From Chara braunii (taxonomy: Eukaryota > Streptophyta > Charophyceae > Charales > Characeae): a stretch of DNA of 24,051 nt. Where the stretch lies: contig BFEA01000161.1 of the NCBI GenBank assembly GCA_003427395.1, positions 2,637,127 to 2,661,177 of the forward strand, written 5' to 3'. The notes under the pieces are model-generated. The model saw only the letters and a list, made by a program, of their open reading frames with translations. It ran no database searches and was not told the DNA's origin. Position numbers and translations under genes: made by a program. Below are positions 8,905 to 16,955 of the stretch, piece after piece; within the stretch, counting starts at the first letter, position 1; each line of letters starts with the position of its first letter.

Positions 8905-9034
8905 GCTGAACCCGATTTTCAACAAGCGCTTCTCCCCACCAATAGATGGAGTCTACAATATTGGGACCTCCTTAAGGGGATGCTTATATCACCCCGTTAA
9001 GCAGGTTCCCAGGTGCATGAAGTTAAAAAAAAAA
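8905..9034 (+). repeat. shared retroelement 3' block with stem-loop and poly(A), copy 3
   Basis: The block AACCCGATTTTCAACAAGCG-CTTCTCCCCACCAATAGATGG is followed by a stem-loop. The left arm GGGACCTCCTTAAGGGGAT (8963-8981) pairs with 8988-9010, which reads on the other strand GGGAACCTGCTTAACGGGG then TGAT. The ten-A tail follows 14 bases later. A terminal stem-loop is what many LINE RTs recognise when priming; that role here is inferred. Confidence 0.75.
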
Positions 9035-9048
9035 GTATTAGGGGTTTC
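9035..9048. repeat. right target-site duplication of retroelement II
   Basis: GTATTAGGGGTTTC directly after the ten-A tail; identical to 7560-7573. Confidence 0.92.
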
Positions 9049-9904
9049 CTTATCCCCTACAGGCAAGGCAACAACCAATAACGAATGAATCTAAAAAATG
9101 GTCTTGGCAAAAATGAAAAAGTGGAAAGACAAACAAACCTCGCTCTTAGGTCGATCGCTTGTTTTTCATAATGTAATTCTCGCAACCTTATGGTATAAAT
9201 CACTAATTTGACCAATAGATATATCAGCCCTCAAGGTGTTACAAAGACAAGTGACAACTTACCTATGGAGGGGAAACCATGAGCAAAACAATATAGTTAG
9301 CAGAGTGGCCTGACAAGTAGTTACACAACCCAAGACAAAAGGAGGATTATGTATTTTGGACTCTGCCATACAGGTTATGGCACTTGCGCTGCTGCAATGG
9401 ATCAAATGTTTCGTGTTTAACCCACAACCCCCATGCAGACATTTTTCTTAGAACAAATAAAATGTCTAACTCCAGAAGTTCCAGATGAGATGAACCTGAC
9501 GATTTGGATAGAAAACCGGTTTTGGTCTATCCCCACAAGGCGAGCAAAAACCTCAGATCACATCACAAATTCACAACGACAAGTGGTCAGAATTCATTTA
9601 AAGAATGATCCCGTCTGATCCGACCTCCTCCAAACACGGCGTAAACTGCCTCTATCTGATAAAAATTTTCCCAAAAGATGGGAACAGGTTTACCAGCAAC
9701 CCTTATTCAAGAATAGGTGGATCACGGATTCGTGGGGAAGGTTGTTGCATGGTATGAATTCAGCTTAGAGGAGGTAGGTTAAAAATGACATTCTCGTAAT
9801 AAGATATTTATCGAACAAAGAATCAAATGACTGGTTTTCACTCTCGGAGTTCTTGCCTAGCCTACGCTACTGCAGATAAACTGCAACAAAACTAGACTCA
9901 TTAA
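9035..9904 (+). pseudogene. LINE copy 1 ORF2, connection region
   Basis: Continues the L1-type ORF2 after the RT. It reads VLGVSLSPTGK, then KKWKDKQTSLLGRSL, VILATLW and TTYLWRGNHE. These align with copy 3 VLGVRL, SLVGRAL, AILSTI and ATYLWRNDHE and with the family pattern of LSxxGR, then a Trp-rich stretch. Stops at TGA 9209, TGA 9311, TGA 9616, TAG 9766 and TAG 9775 all face TGG in copy 3. TGA 9086 faces an Arg codon and TAA 9092 a Val codon. A frameshift lies near 9420. The piece ends in KLDSL at element B. Confidence 0.8.
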
Positions 9905-10041
9905 ACCACCAGTACTTCCTAGAGTCGTGCCCGTTAATGCGCCACGATTTTAGGTAACGTACGACCTCCTACACTCATCCGACTAGAAATGTTCCTACTT
10001 TTTATTTTTCGCGGTTGATAGTTGGGTCAAATACTAGTGGT
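9905..10041. mobile_element. TTAA-flanked inverted-repeat element, copy B (137 bp)
   Basis: TTAA at 9901-9904 and 10042-10045. The left end is ACCACCAGTACTT and the right end on the other strand ACCACTAGTATTT, a more diverged pair than in the other copies. Removing it with one TTAA joins LINE codons to read KLDSLIDLVPLDWVR, matching KLMELQEAIPIAWIK in copy 3. That shows the exact pre-insertion site. The interior is non-coding. Confidence 0.85.
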
Positions 10042-10045
10042 TTAA

Positions 10046-11206
10046 TTGATTTGGTTCCTCTAGATTGGGTAAGGATTTAAAGAAAAGGTCCTAAGGTCCA
10101 GAAGAGACATTGGGTTGGACTACATGGTAATAACTAGCAACTAGGCAATGCACTCATGGTGCCTGAAGATGACTCCATTCTCCTCACCATACGCATTTTA
10201 GGACATAACAACAGTCTTATTGAAACTCATCCTCAAAATACGAATATTGTCATCATTAAGTGGAAACATTAGAAAAAGTCATTAAATTGATCACCTTGGA
10301 CTGGCTTAGGATACTCAAAAAAGAGCCTCGGCTTGAAGATGGAGATTGAGTGTCCATAATAAATCAATCTGGTTTAATTGGAAATATCTTACAAATTAAT
10401 CCTAATGATGAAACTTTGTTGCCCTGTACAGGTTAGCACATGATAATACAATTTGCCCAAATCCTAAGGAGGAGACTAGATGGGTTCATAGTGAGCAAGT
10501 CTTTAGGATCAGATTCATGAATTATAACACCACATGGTTGACATTTAAACCCAATACACCTATCCATTGTCTGACATTGGATCTCATTAATTGGGTATGA
10601 GCCTCGCCTGAAGGAAGAGGTCGAGGGTATACGAGAATGTTTCACATCTTGTCAGTCAAATCAAAATATAGGATGTTGAGACCTAATATAAATATAAAGG
10701 ACAGGGTGGTGGACAGATGGATGAAACAGTTGAATTTAAACAAAGAAGTTCTCAAGCCAATTAAATGATTCCGAGATATGAAATCTAAACCAACCAAAGT
10801 AGCCTTGTTACAATGGCAAATGGAGCATCGATGCCTTCCTACAAATGATTGGTTGGTTAATAGAACTACACTAGAACAAAAGGGGATAACTCTCCCCTGG
10901 TATAGATTTTGTAGGTCTGGTTTGCCGGTAAGATCAATCCCAGAAACAATTGAACATATCTTCCCGCAATGCCCAGGGGCTATTTGGCTGTGGAGATGGT
11001 GGGACCGTATTTGGGACATACTGGGTACCTTTTGCCAGTGGCCCTGGGATTGGAAGACAATTTTGCTAGAATCCTGGGTACCAGAGTCATATGACGTGTT
11101 CACTCATTGTTAGAAGAAAAGCGGTACTTTGGGCTATATGGAGGAGAAGATGTACCTATGAAATGGAAAGGGCAAGGTTGGATGGTCCTGAATTCACAGA
11201 CCCAAT
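10046..11206 (+). pseudogene. LINE copy 1 ORF2, C-terminal half with zinc-type motif
   Basis: After element B the LINE resumes with IDLVPLDWVR. The middle is badly decayed. From 10650 it is clear again: KDRVVDRWMKQ, LLQWQMEHRCLPTNDW, then a Cys/His motif ending IPETIEHIFPQC, then WRWWDRIWDILG. This matches the zf-RVT-like C-terminal domain of L1-type LINEs. The first Cys of the pair is Tyr here (WYRFC against WCKLC in copy 2), so the metal site is probably lost. TGA 10598 and TGA 10766 face TGG in copy 2 (14313 and 14591). The tail reads RRKAVLWAIWRRRC in another frame, matching LEVLMVIWRTRY of copy 3. Confidence 0.85.
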
Positions 11207-11409
11207 TTAACCACCAGTACCTAGCGGTTGTTAAGGCCGGTGGCTCAGCCTACCGGTATCCCGAACCTTACTGAGCCTCGAGCTACCGGTAGGAACACAT
11301 CGGAAGAAAAAAAAAGACAAAAAAAAATAAAATCGACATTCTTCTGCGAAAAAAAAAAGAAATTGAAAAACACAGATACCCTTTTTGCGGTGTCCATCTT
11401 CGGGTCGCG

Positions 11410-11410
<1 letters not shown>

Positions 11411-11463
<53 letters not shown>

Positions 11464-11472
11464 CTGAGAGAG

Positions 11473-11551
<79 letters not shown>
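11411..11551. repeat. (GA)n-(CT)n palindromic microsatellite
   Basis: About 50 bases of GA (11411-11461) turn through ACTCTGAGAGAGAGT into about 78 bases of CT (11474-11551). The two tracts are reverse complements, so a single strand can fold into a long hairpin with a tiny loop. Confidence 0.9.
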
Positions 11552-11556
<5 letters not shown>

Positions 11557-11807
11557 CACGGCCGGGCAGTCCACTGAGTGACGGGAATGAATCATGCCGC
11601 CTTGTAGTGGAAGATTCATTCCCAGTTTTCACATCAGTCGTGCAGCAACAGAGAAAGAGAGAGAGAGAGAGAGAGAGAGGCGGCGCATTCGACGCGGCCA
11701 GCCACGCAATGCGCCCTCTCTCTCTCTCTCTCTCTGCCTTCACGCCGGGCAGTCCACTGAGTGACGGGAATGAATCATGCTGCCTTGTAGCGGAAGATTC
11801 ATTCCCA
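11552..11807. repeat. tandem unit of about 185 bp with nested hairpins
   Basis: GCCTTCACGGCCGGGCAGTC at 11552 recurs (one base shorter) at about 11736. Each copy holds a hairpin GGGAATGAATC-n-GATTCATTCCC (11583-11623 and 11766-11806). Between them (GA)n (11651-11679) and (CT)n (11715-11735) flank a second hairpin, GGCGCATT-n-AATGCGCC. The second copy runs straight into the gap. Confidence 0.85.
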
Positions 11808-12417
11808 NNNNNNNNNNNNNNNNNNNNNNNNNNNNNNNNNNNNNNNNNNNNNNNNNNNNNNNNNNNNNNNNNNNNNNNNNNNNNNNNNNNNNNNNNNNNN
11901 NNNNNNNNNNNNNNNNNNNNNNNNNNNNNNNNNNNNNNNNNNNNNNNNNNNNNNNNNNNNNNNNNNNNNNNNNNNNNNNNNNNNNNNNNNNNNNNNNNNN
12001 NNNNNNNNNNNNNNNNNNNNNNNNNNNNNNNNNNNNNNNNNNNNNNNNNNNNNNNNNNNNNNNNNNNNNNNNNNNNNNNNNNNNNNNNNNNNNNNNNNNN
12101 NNNNNNNNNNNNNNNNNNNNNNNNNNNNNNNNNNNNNNNNNNNNNNNNNNNNNNNNNNNNNNNNNNNNNNNNNNNNNNNNNNNNNNNNNNNNNNNNNNNN
12201 NNNNNNNNNNNNNNNNNNNNNNNNNNNNNNNNNNNNNNNNNNNNNNNNNNNNNNNNNNNNNNNNNNNNNNNNNNNNNNNNNNNNNNNNNNNNNNNNNNNN
12301 NNNNNNNNNNNNNNNNNNNNNNNNNNNNNNNNNNNNNNNNNNNNNNNNNNNNNNNNNNNNNNNNNNNNNNNNNNNNNNNNNNNNNNNNNNNNNNNNNNNN
12401 NNNNNNNNNNNNNNNNN
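11808..12417. other. assembly gap (610 N)
   Basis: A run of N directly inside the tandem unit and followed by (GA)n. The true length is probably unknown. Confidence 0.95.

Positions 12418-12476
<59 letters not shown>
12418..12476. repeat. (GA)n microsatellite right of the gap
   Basis: About 59 bases of AG repeats directly after the gap, then unique sequence to the right end of element C. Confidence 0.9.
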
Positions 12477-12478
<2 letters not shown>

Positions 12479-12697
12479 CCTCCCCGCCCTTGAATTTTGC
12501 TATTTCTTTTTCTTTTTTCTTTTCTTGTTTTTTGAAGTGGTATCTTACTATCCCGTTTTTTTTCATTCTTTTGGGTTATTTTGATTTCTAAGGAAAAACA
12601 GCTCCTACCGGTCCTTCAACTCCCCGACCCCCTAAAGTCATGGCGCGTTAACGGCCGTGACTTTTTTCTATAGCTGGGCGAGGTACTGGTGGTTTAA

Positions 12698-13060
12698 GCA
12701 ACAACTTCAAACGGTGATCAGGGCACAGTGGGATAATACCAAGGATAAAATTCAACATTTACATTCAGATATCGAAATCATGAATCATATTCAAGAATCT
12801 AGCTGCAGCTGGCTTGGGGGCCCCCAAACGGGGGAAATTGGACAGGTCAAGTGGAAAGCGAATGAGAGAGAGGAAGCCAAAGAGGTAAGTAGAATCTACT
12901 ATCCGAATTTTGAAGAATGGTCGGTGGTGGATCCAAGGATTCCAATGAGACACTTGTCAGAATTCCCAGACCCCTTTCCTCCACAGCCAGGATGTTTAGT
13001 TCCATGGTCATTGTTCGGGAATGAATAAGGGTTCTTTAGGGTTGTTTTTGGTTCTCAATG
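12698..13060 (+). pseudogene. LINE copy 1 ORF2, C-terminal tail
   Basis: It reads KQQLQTVIRAQWDNTKDKIQ then SDIEIMNHIQES, and matches copy 3 VVETIRINIQKAWRSLKEKL and DQIKIAELISAFEQ. This is the helical C-terminal region after the zinc motif. The frame stays open to TAA at 13026 and contains ESSCSWLGG and FEEWSVVDPR. Beyond this the sequence is poorly matched. Element D interrupts the distal part. Confidence 0.7.
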
Positions 13061-13064
13061 TTAA

Positions 13065-13263
13065 ACCACCAGTACCTCGCTCAGCTATTGAATCCGAGCC
13101 TCCCAGCACGCTGCGCGCCAAGTCCTGCCGAACCGCCGTCGCAATTTTCTTTTTCGTTTTGCCTGCGGCCTCCAGCCAATGCGGTCCGGCAGGCCGAAGC
13201 CCAAATGGCGCGGCGCGTATACGGGAAGCGCCGCGGCCGATAGCTGGGCCAGGTACTGGTGGT
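13065..13263. mobile_element. TTAA-flanked inverted-repeat element, copy D (199 bp)
   Basis: TTAA at 13061-13064 and 13264-13267. The left end reads ACCACCAGTACCTCGCTCAG and the right end, on the other strand, ACCACCAGTACCTGGCCCAG, so the inverted repeat is at least 20 bp with only two mismatches. The interior is GC-rich (GCGCGCC, GGCGCGGCGCG) and non-coding. This is the best-preserved copy and the best guide to the family's ends. Confidence 0.88.
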
Positions 13264-13379
13264 TTAATTTTCAAACTGTTCAAGGAGAGATACAAGCTAG
13301 TGTATATGAGAGGAATATGGCGCCCACAAGAAGGTGAAGAGGCTTAAGTCCCTCCAATAGTTGGGATGGTATCTCTGTC

Positions 13380-13402
13380 AAAAAAAAAAAAGAAAAAAAA
13401 AA
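13380..13402 (+). repeat. poly(A) tail of LINE copy 1
   Basis: A12-G-A-type tract after a short 3' UTR containing CTCCAATAGTTGGGATGG. That word resembles CACCAATAGATTGGA of the shared 3' block, so the block may derive from a LINE 3' end. Confidence 0.6.
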
Positions 13403-14064
13403 TCACAAGGTGCAGTTTCTTGATTTGTTTAAAATCCAGATTGGGGGGTGTTAGATGACAATTCAACAAGGCAATCATTTGAGGTCCCCAGAGGACTTCT
13501 CAGATTTATTCTCTGCCTTCAGCCAAGGCAATAGTAGACAACCAATGGTTTGGACATGCAGCCTAGTAAGGCAAAGACCTCACTGACATGCAGCCTTCTT
13601 TCTTTTTTTTTTTTGCACTCTTCGTCTTGGTTGGCTGCTGCCTCCCGTGAGACTTTCCAGGATCTACAACCCCTCCCCCCGGCCCTCTACAGTCTGCACA
13701 AAATTGCGGACAGGCTGCGGACTATGTGAAAACACAAAACAATGTTTTTCCAAGCCGCAATCTTCGGTCTGTGGGGTCCTGAAAAAGGGTTTGCGGGAGA
13801 AATTTCATCTTTTCCATGACATTTGCGGCAGGCTGTGGGGTCCTGGAAACAGTTTTGTGGCAAAGTTTTTCCTTTCCGCGGTCCTGTGGGGTCCTTGCCT
13901 AAGTCATAAATCACCGATGATTGCTATTGTAACTATTCCCTGAGCATAGGCAGGCTAGAAATGTATGGTTATATCTGGAGGTCCTCAGCGGACTGAAGAG
14001 GCAGGTCTCAGCTCACTTGTCACATGATTATATTCTTCAACAAGACATTTTTTTCATTGTACGA
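13403..14064. other. no gene; small degenerate tandem repeat
   Basis: No supported coding region. CTGTGGGGTCCTG-like units begin at 13769, 13833 and 13884, with a weaker related CTGCGG unit at 13715, spaced 50-64 bp apart and separated by TTTTTCC/GCGG words. The rest is unremarkable. Confidence 0.5.
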
Positions 14065-14204
14065 GGGGCGTTGTACCCGCTTTCCAGCAGGTGCTTCTCC
14101 CCACCAATAAATTGGATCCACAAACCAAGTAGCTAGGGGTGATGGGTCATTACCATCACTCCTAGCAAACTTGGTGGGTGTTATTCAAAAAAAAAAAAAA
14201 AAAA
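14065..14204 (+). repeat. shared retroelement 3' block with stem-loop and poly(A), copy 4
   Basis: The block GTACCCGCTTTCCAGCAGGT-GCTTCTCCCCACCAATAAATT is followed by a strong stem-loop. ACCAAGT-A-GCTAGG-G-GTGATGG (about 14124-14145) pairs with 14153-14175 with one mismatch and one small bulge. Eighteen A follow (14187-14204). The stem sequence differs from that of the copy at 8905 although its place is the same. I found no target duplication, so the 5' end is unknown. Confidence 0.75.
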
Positions 14205-14910
14205 GAAGATCAGTTCTTCAGGGTCAAGTTGCTTCAGAGTAAGGATCGGTGACAGACTTTCAAACCGGACTGCCGTATAGATAAACTTCCTTTAGATCCC
14301 ACGAATTGGACCTGGACCGCACCAATTAGGACAAAAAAACACATTATCAGCTCCTTACAATTGCTAACTGTTAAATGAACATACTCTGCTTGCAGGGGTC
14401 CCCTCTAGATAGTCTTAGGAGTAGGTAGTGGAAGGTAAACAAAAACAGGAAAAAAAAAACAAAAAACAAAAAAACAAAACAAAAAAAAACATATATAATG
14501 TTGAGGCATAAATTGAATCTGAGAGATCGAGTGGAAGCTAGATGGATGAAAGAACTAATCTTAGGAAAAGAGGGTTTGAGGAACATCAAATGGTTCAAAA
14601 CTTCAGAAGTATAAAATCAAGACCAGCCAAAGTAGCGTCGCTACAATGGCAGGCTGGCCATCGATGTCCTCCACCAAGTGATTGGATAATGGATCGTTTC
14701 CTTTTTAGAAAAGAGGGGGCTGACGCTTCCTTGGTGCAAACTCTGTGATTCTACCTTCAGCTCATGAAAGATCCCGGAAACCATGGAGCACATTTTCTTG
14801 CAATGCCCAGGATCGGTATGGCTATGGTGATGGTGGGATAGGATTTGGAGCAGCATAGGCACCTCCCACAAATGGCCTTGGGATTGGAAGGCATTGTTAT
14901 ATGAGACCTG
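14205..14910 (+). pseudogene. LINE copy 2: 3' ORF2 fragment
   Basis: It reads LPLDPTNWTWTAP (14285-14325), then after about 120 bases of A-rich interruption MLRHKLNLRDRVEARWMKE, IKWF, LQWQAGHRCPPPSDW, LPWCKLCDS, IPETMEHIFLQCPGSVWLW and WPWDWKALLYETW. This is the same zf-RVT-like domain as in copies 1 and 3, spread over several frames. The Cys pair (WCKLC) and the H...C part are kept. The match stops at about 14910, where the Gln-rich start of copy 3 begins. TGG at 14313 and 14591 face TGA in copy 1. Confidence 0.8.
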
Positions 14911-16617
14911 GTTGCTGACCGACAGCAACAGGTGGAAACCGAACATGCTCACGCCAACCAGGTTCAAACCGAAAATGCCCTGGTGCAACAGGAGTCTGCA
15001 GAAGACCATGGTGACCAGCATGCTCCGGTCATCACAGATCTGTCCCAACAGGTTGCAACTGTATCTGATCATGATCTGCATGCCTCAGTCGTTGCTGACC
15101 GACAGCAACAGGTGGAAACTGAACATGCACACGCCAAACAGGCCCCACTGCAGCTGCGGCCTAAAGAACAGTCTGCTGACCAGCGAGCCCTGGCCGTCAC
15201 CAACTTGACCCAGAAAGGTGCGACTGAGCAAACTCATGCCACCTGTGCACACCGGAAGGGGAATACATACAACTCGGCGAGCGAAGCACTGCTGAGCCGG
15301 CAGGAACAAGCACTCTCAGATAGCGCCCCTCTGCAACTACAAGTAAAAGAGGTGAGTGGCCATCAACTCACACGCACACAACATAACCAGCAGATACAGC
15401 CTCCCCCGAAATGTAGCCCATTGCTGCAGCTGCAATCTACCGTGGACAGCGGCCACCAACAGTGCACCCGAATCACCACCAGACAAGTCCAGACCCAACT
15501 GTTGGCACAGGGGAATGCCTATCACGCATCCGAAACTGGGGTTATTACCAGCAGCCACGGGGCCCCTTCCCCCGGGGTACAGGGAGAAGTGGCGATGCCA
15601 CAGGATCAAGACAAAACACAGACTCCCTTGTTGGGAAAGAACTCCACTACAGACCGCATAAACGCGACGTCTGTGCCACCAACAACTGAGGCAGCCTCGG
15701 TTAAACTAGTGGCTGGTTATGTGGAACACTGGTTGGGAAAACTGAAATAGGCACTGGTGCAACCGCATGGACATCCAGTGTGCCAATGGGAGGAAGAGCA
15801 GCCGCGCCCACCTCACACCTTGACTCAAGAACCAATGCTCCAATTGCATGCACAGCCGGCGATGCCCCGGGGAAAGGAACAGTTACTCCTCCCCCCCGCC
15901 GCAGTTCACCGGCAACAACTGAACCCCCCACAACGACTCCCACAGGCTTGCGATCCAGGAACGCCACAGGGGCTACAAATGAAGCAGCGGTGTCAGCTAG
16001 CACATCTACATCAGACTGAACGGTGTCAAGACCTGGGACCATCCCATGGCCACAAGGTACAGCAAGTTACTGCCAACAATCAGTACAACGCCCTCCATGC
16101 CTCGACCATCACAGATCCGTCCAAACAGGTTGCATCCGTACCCGGTCATGACATGCATGCCCCGGTCGGTGACCCGGAACAACAGGTGGAAACTGAACAC
16201 GCTCACGCCAAACACGCCCCGCTGCAGCTGGGGCCTGAAGATCAGTGCGGTCACCAGCGAGCCCTGGCTGCCACCGACTTGACCTATCACGCTGCAACTG
16301 AGCAAACTCTTGCCACCTGCGAACGCCAGAAGGGGGATAGACACAACTCGGGGAGAGAAGCACTACCGAACCAGCCGAAACAACCTGCCTCAGATCGAGC
16401 CCCTCTGCAGCTACAAGCTCCAGAGGCGAGTGGCCATCAACAGTCAGTCACACAACATAAACAGTAGACACAAGCTTCCCCAAACCGTACCCAGATGCAG
16501 CAGCAACAATCTACAGTGGAGAGCGGCCACCAACAGCACACCCAAACCACCGCCAGACGCAATCAAACAGATAAGACCGCACTAAAGGTACAGGGGAAAA
16601 GTATGAAAAAACATTGA
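14911..16617 (+). pseudogene. Gln-rich repetitive 5' region of LINE copy 3
   Basis: Frame 1 is open from 14911 except for TAG 15748, TAG 16465 and TGA 16615; the same frame then runs to TAG 16813. The peptide is rich in Gln, His and Ala. The unit GTTGCTGACCGACAGCAACA, encoding VADRQQQVETEHAHA, occurs at 14911 and exactly 180 bp later at 15091. A longer related unit (PEQQVETEHAHAKHAPLQL) begins near 16165, about 1.07 kb on. TAG 16465 faces CAG (Gln) in the earlier unit. There is no early ATG. It may be an upstream ORF, the N-terminal half of a giant ORF1 lost by a frameshift in the overlap 16725-16812, or open promoter monomers. Confidence 0.55.
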
Positions 16618-16955
16618 AGGTACAGGGGCCGCAAAATCGAGATTTGCGCGACCAAACAACAAGGGCAGACTGAACCTGACAGACAACCTGGTCGGGAAAG
16701 CCAGGACAAGGACCAAGGACATAAACCCCCGGACAAACGACAACCGCTCGGGCCGGACCAGCAAAAGAGGACTGTCGCCACAACCTCCTGCCCACACACG
16801 AGTTGGCTGGGGTAGTTCAGGAGCTCGATCAGACACAGGCTACCAAGACCGAACAGGACCATAATTGGAAGCAGGCTACAGACAGGGGGCAGGACAAAGG
16901 GCCGTACGCACAAGACGCACAGCGCCCCTCACAGCTGGATTACCAAGGGGATCTC

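Larger units (their letters stand above)
7574..9034 (+). mobile_element. poly(A)-tailed retroelement II inserted in LINE copy 1
   Basis: A 1,461-bp insertion flanked by a perfect 14-bp duplication and ending in ten A (9025-9034), the hallmarks of target-primed reverse transcription. Removing it with one duplication joins 7559 to 9049 and restores LINE codons reading I-x-VLGV, as in copy 3. From 5' to 3' it holds a GC-rich segment, a decayed plus-strand frame (7785-8345), an AAC-rich tract, a G-rich repeat, an inverted telomere-like motif, then the shared 3' block and a stem-loop before the tail. It has no RT of its own, so it was presumably mobilised by a LINE. A processed pseudogene is argued against by the 3' block, which recurs at three other loci. 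Confidence 0.88.
11211..12693. mobile_element. TTAA-flanked inverted-repeat element, copy C, with GA/CT palindromes and a gap
   Basis: TTAA at 11207-11210 and 12694-12697. The left end CCACCAGTACCT has lost the first A; the right end on the other strand is ACCACCAGTACCTCGCCCAG. At about 1.48 kb including 610 N it is much longer than the other copies. The extra length comes from alternating (GA)n and (CT)n tracts and a tandem unit. Inner flanks carry ACCGGT palindromes on both sides. Removing it with one TTAA lets the LINE run from QTQF into KQQLQTVIRAQW, which matches the C-terminal helix of copy 3. The long open frames across the microsatellite are artefacts of the repeat. Confidence 0.8.
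6950..13402 (+). mobile_element. LINE copy 1: L1-type retrotransposon, 5'-truncated, with nested insertions
   Basis: Translated pieces line up in order with ORF2 of LINE copy 3: RT core (6950-7559), connection region (9035-9904), further connection and zinc motif (10046-11206), C-terminal tail (12698-about 13060), then a short 3' UTR and poly(A) (13380-13402). The pieces are separated by retroelement II and TTAA elements B, C and D. Removing B, C or retroelement II with one target duplication restores aligned LINE sequence across the join, which supports the insertion boundaries. The copy has many stops and frameshifts and is inactive. Confidence 0.8.

Noticed and set aside
8905-9034. tRNA- or 5S-derived SINE head in the 3' block
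   Set aside because: I looked for A-box and B-box-like sequence and for 5S-like words and found nothing convincing in any of the four copies.
11231-12584. Long frames of Arg-Glu or Ser-Leu repeats on both strands
   Set aside because: They are translations of (GA)n and (CT)n microsatellite and of the N gap, not genes.
13994-14020. Possible splice sites and exons between 13.4 and 14.2 kb
   Set aside because: GT/AG dinucleotides occur by chance and no coding frame supports an exon.
14187-14230. Target duplication for the retroelement ending at 14204
   Set aside because: The bases after the tail (GAAGATCAGTTCTTCAG) have no convincing match upstream, only partial words near 13415 and 13490.
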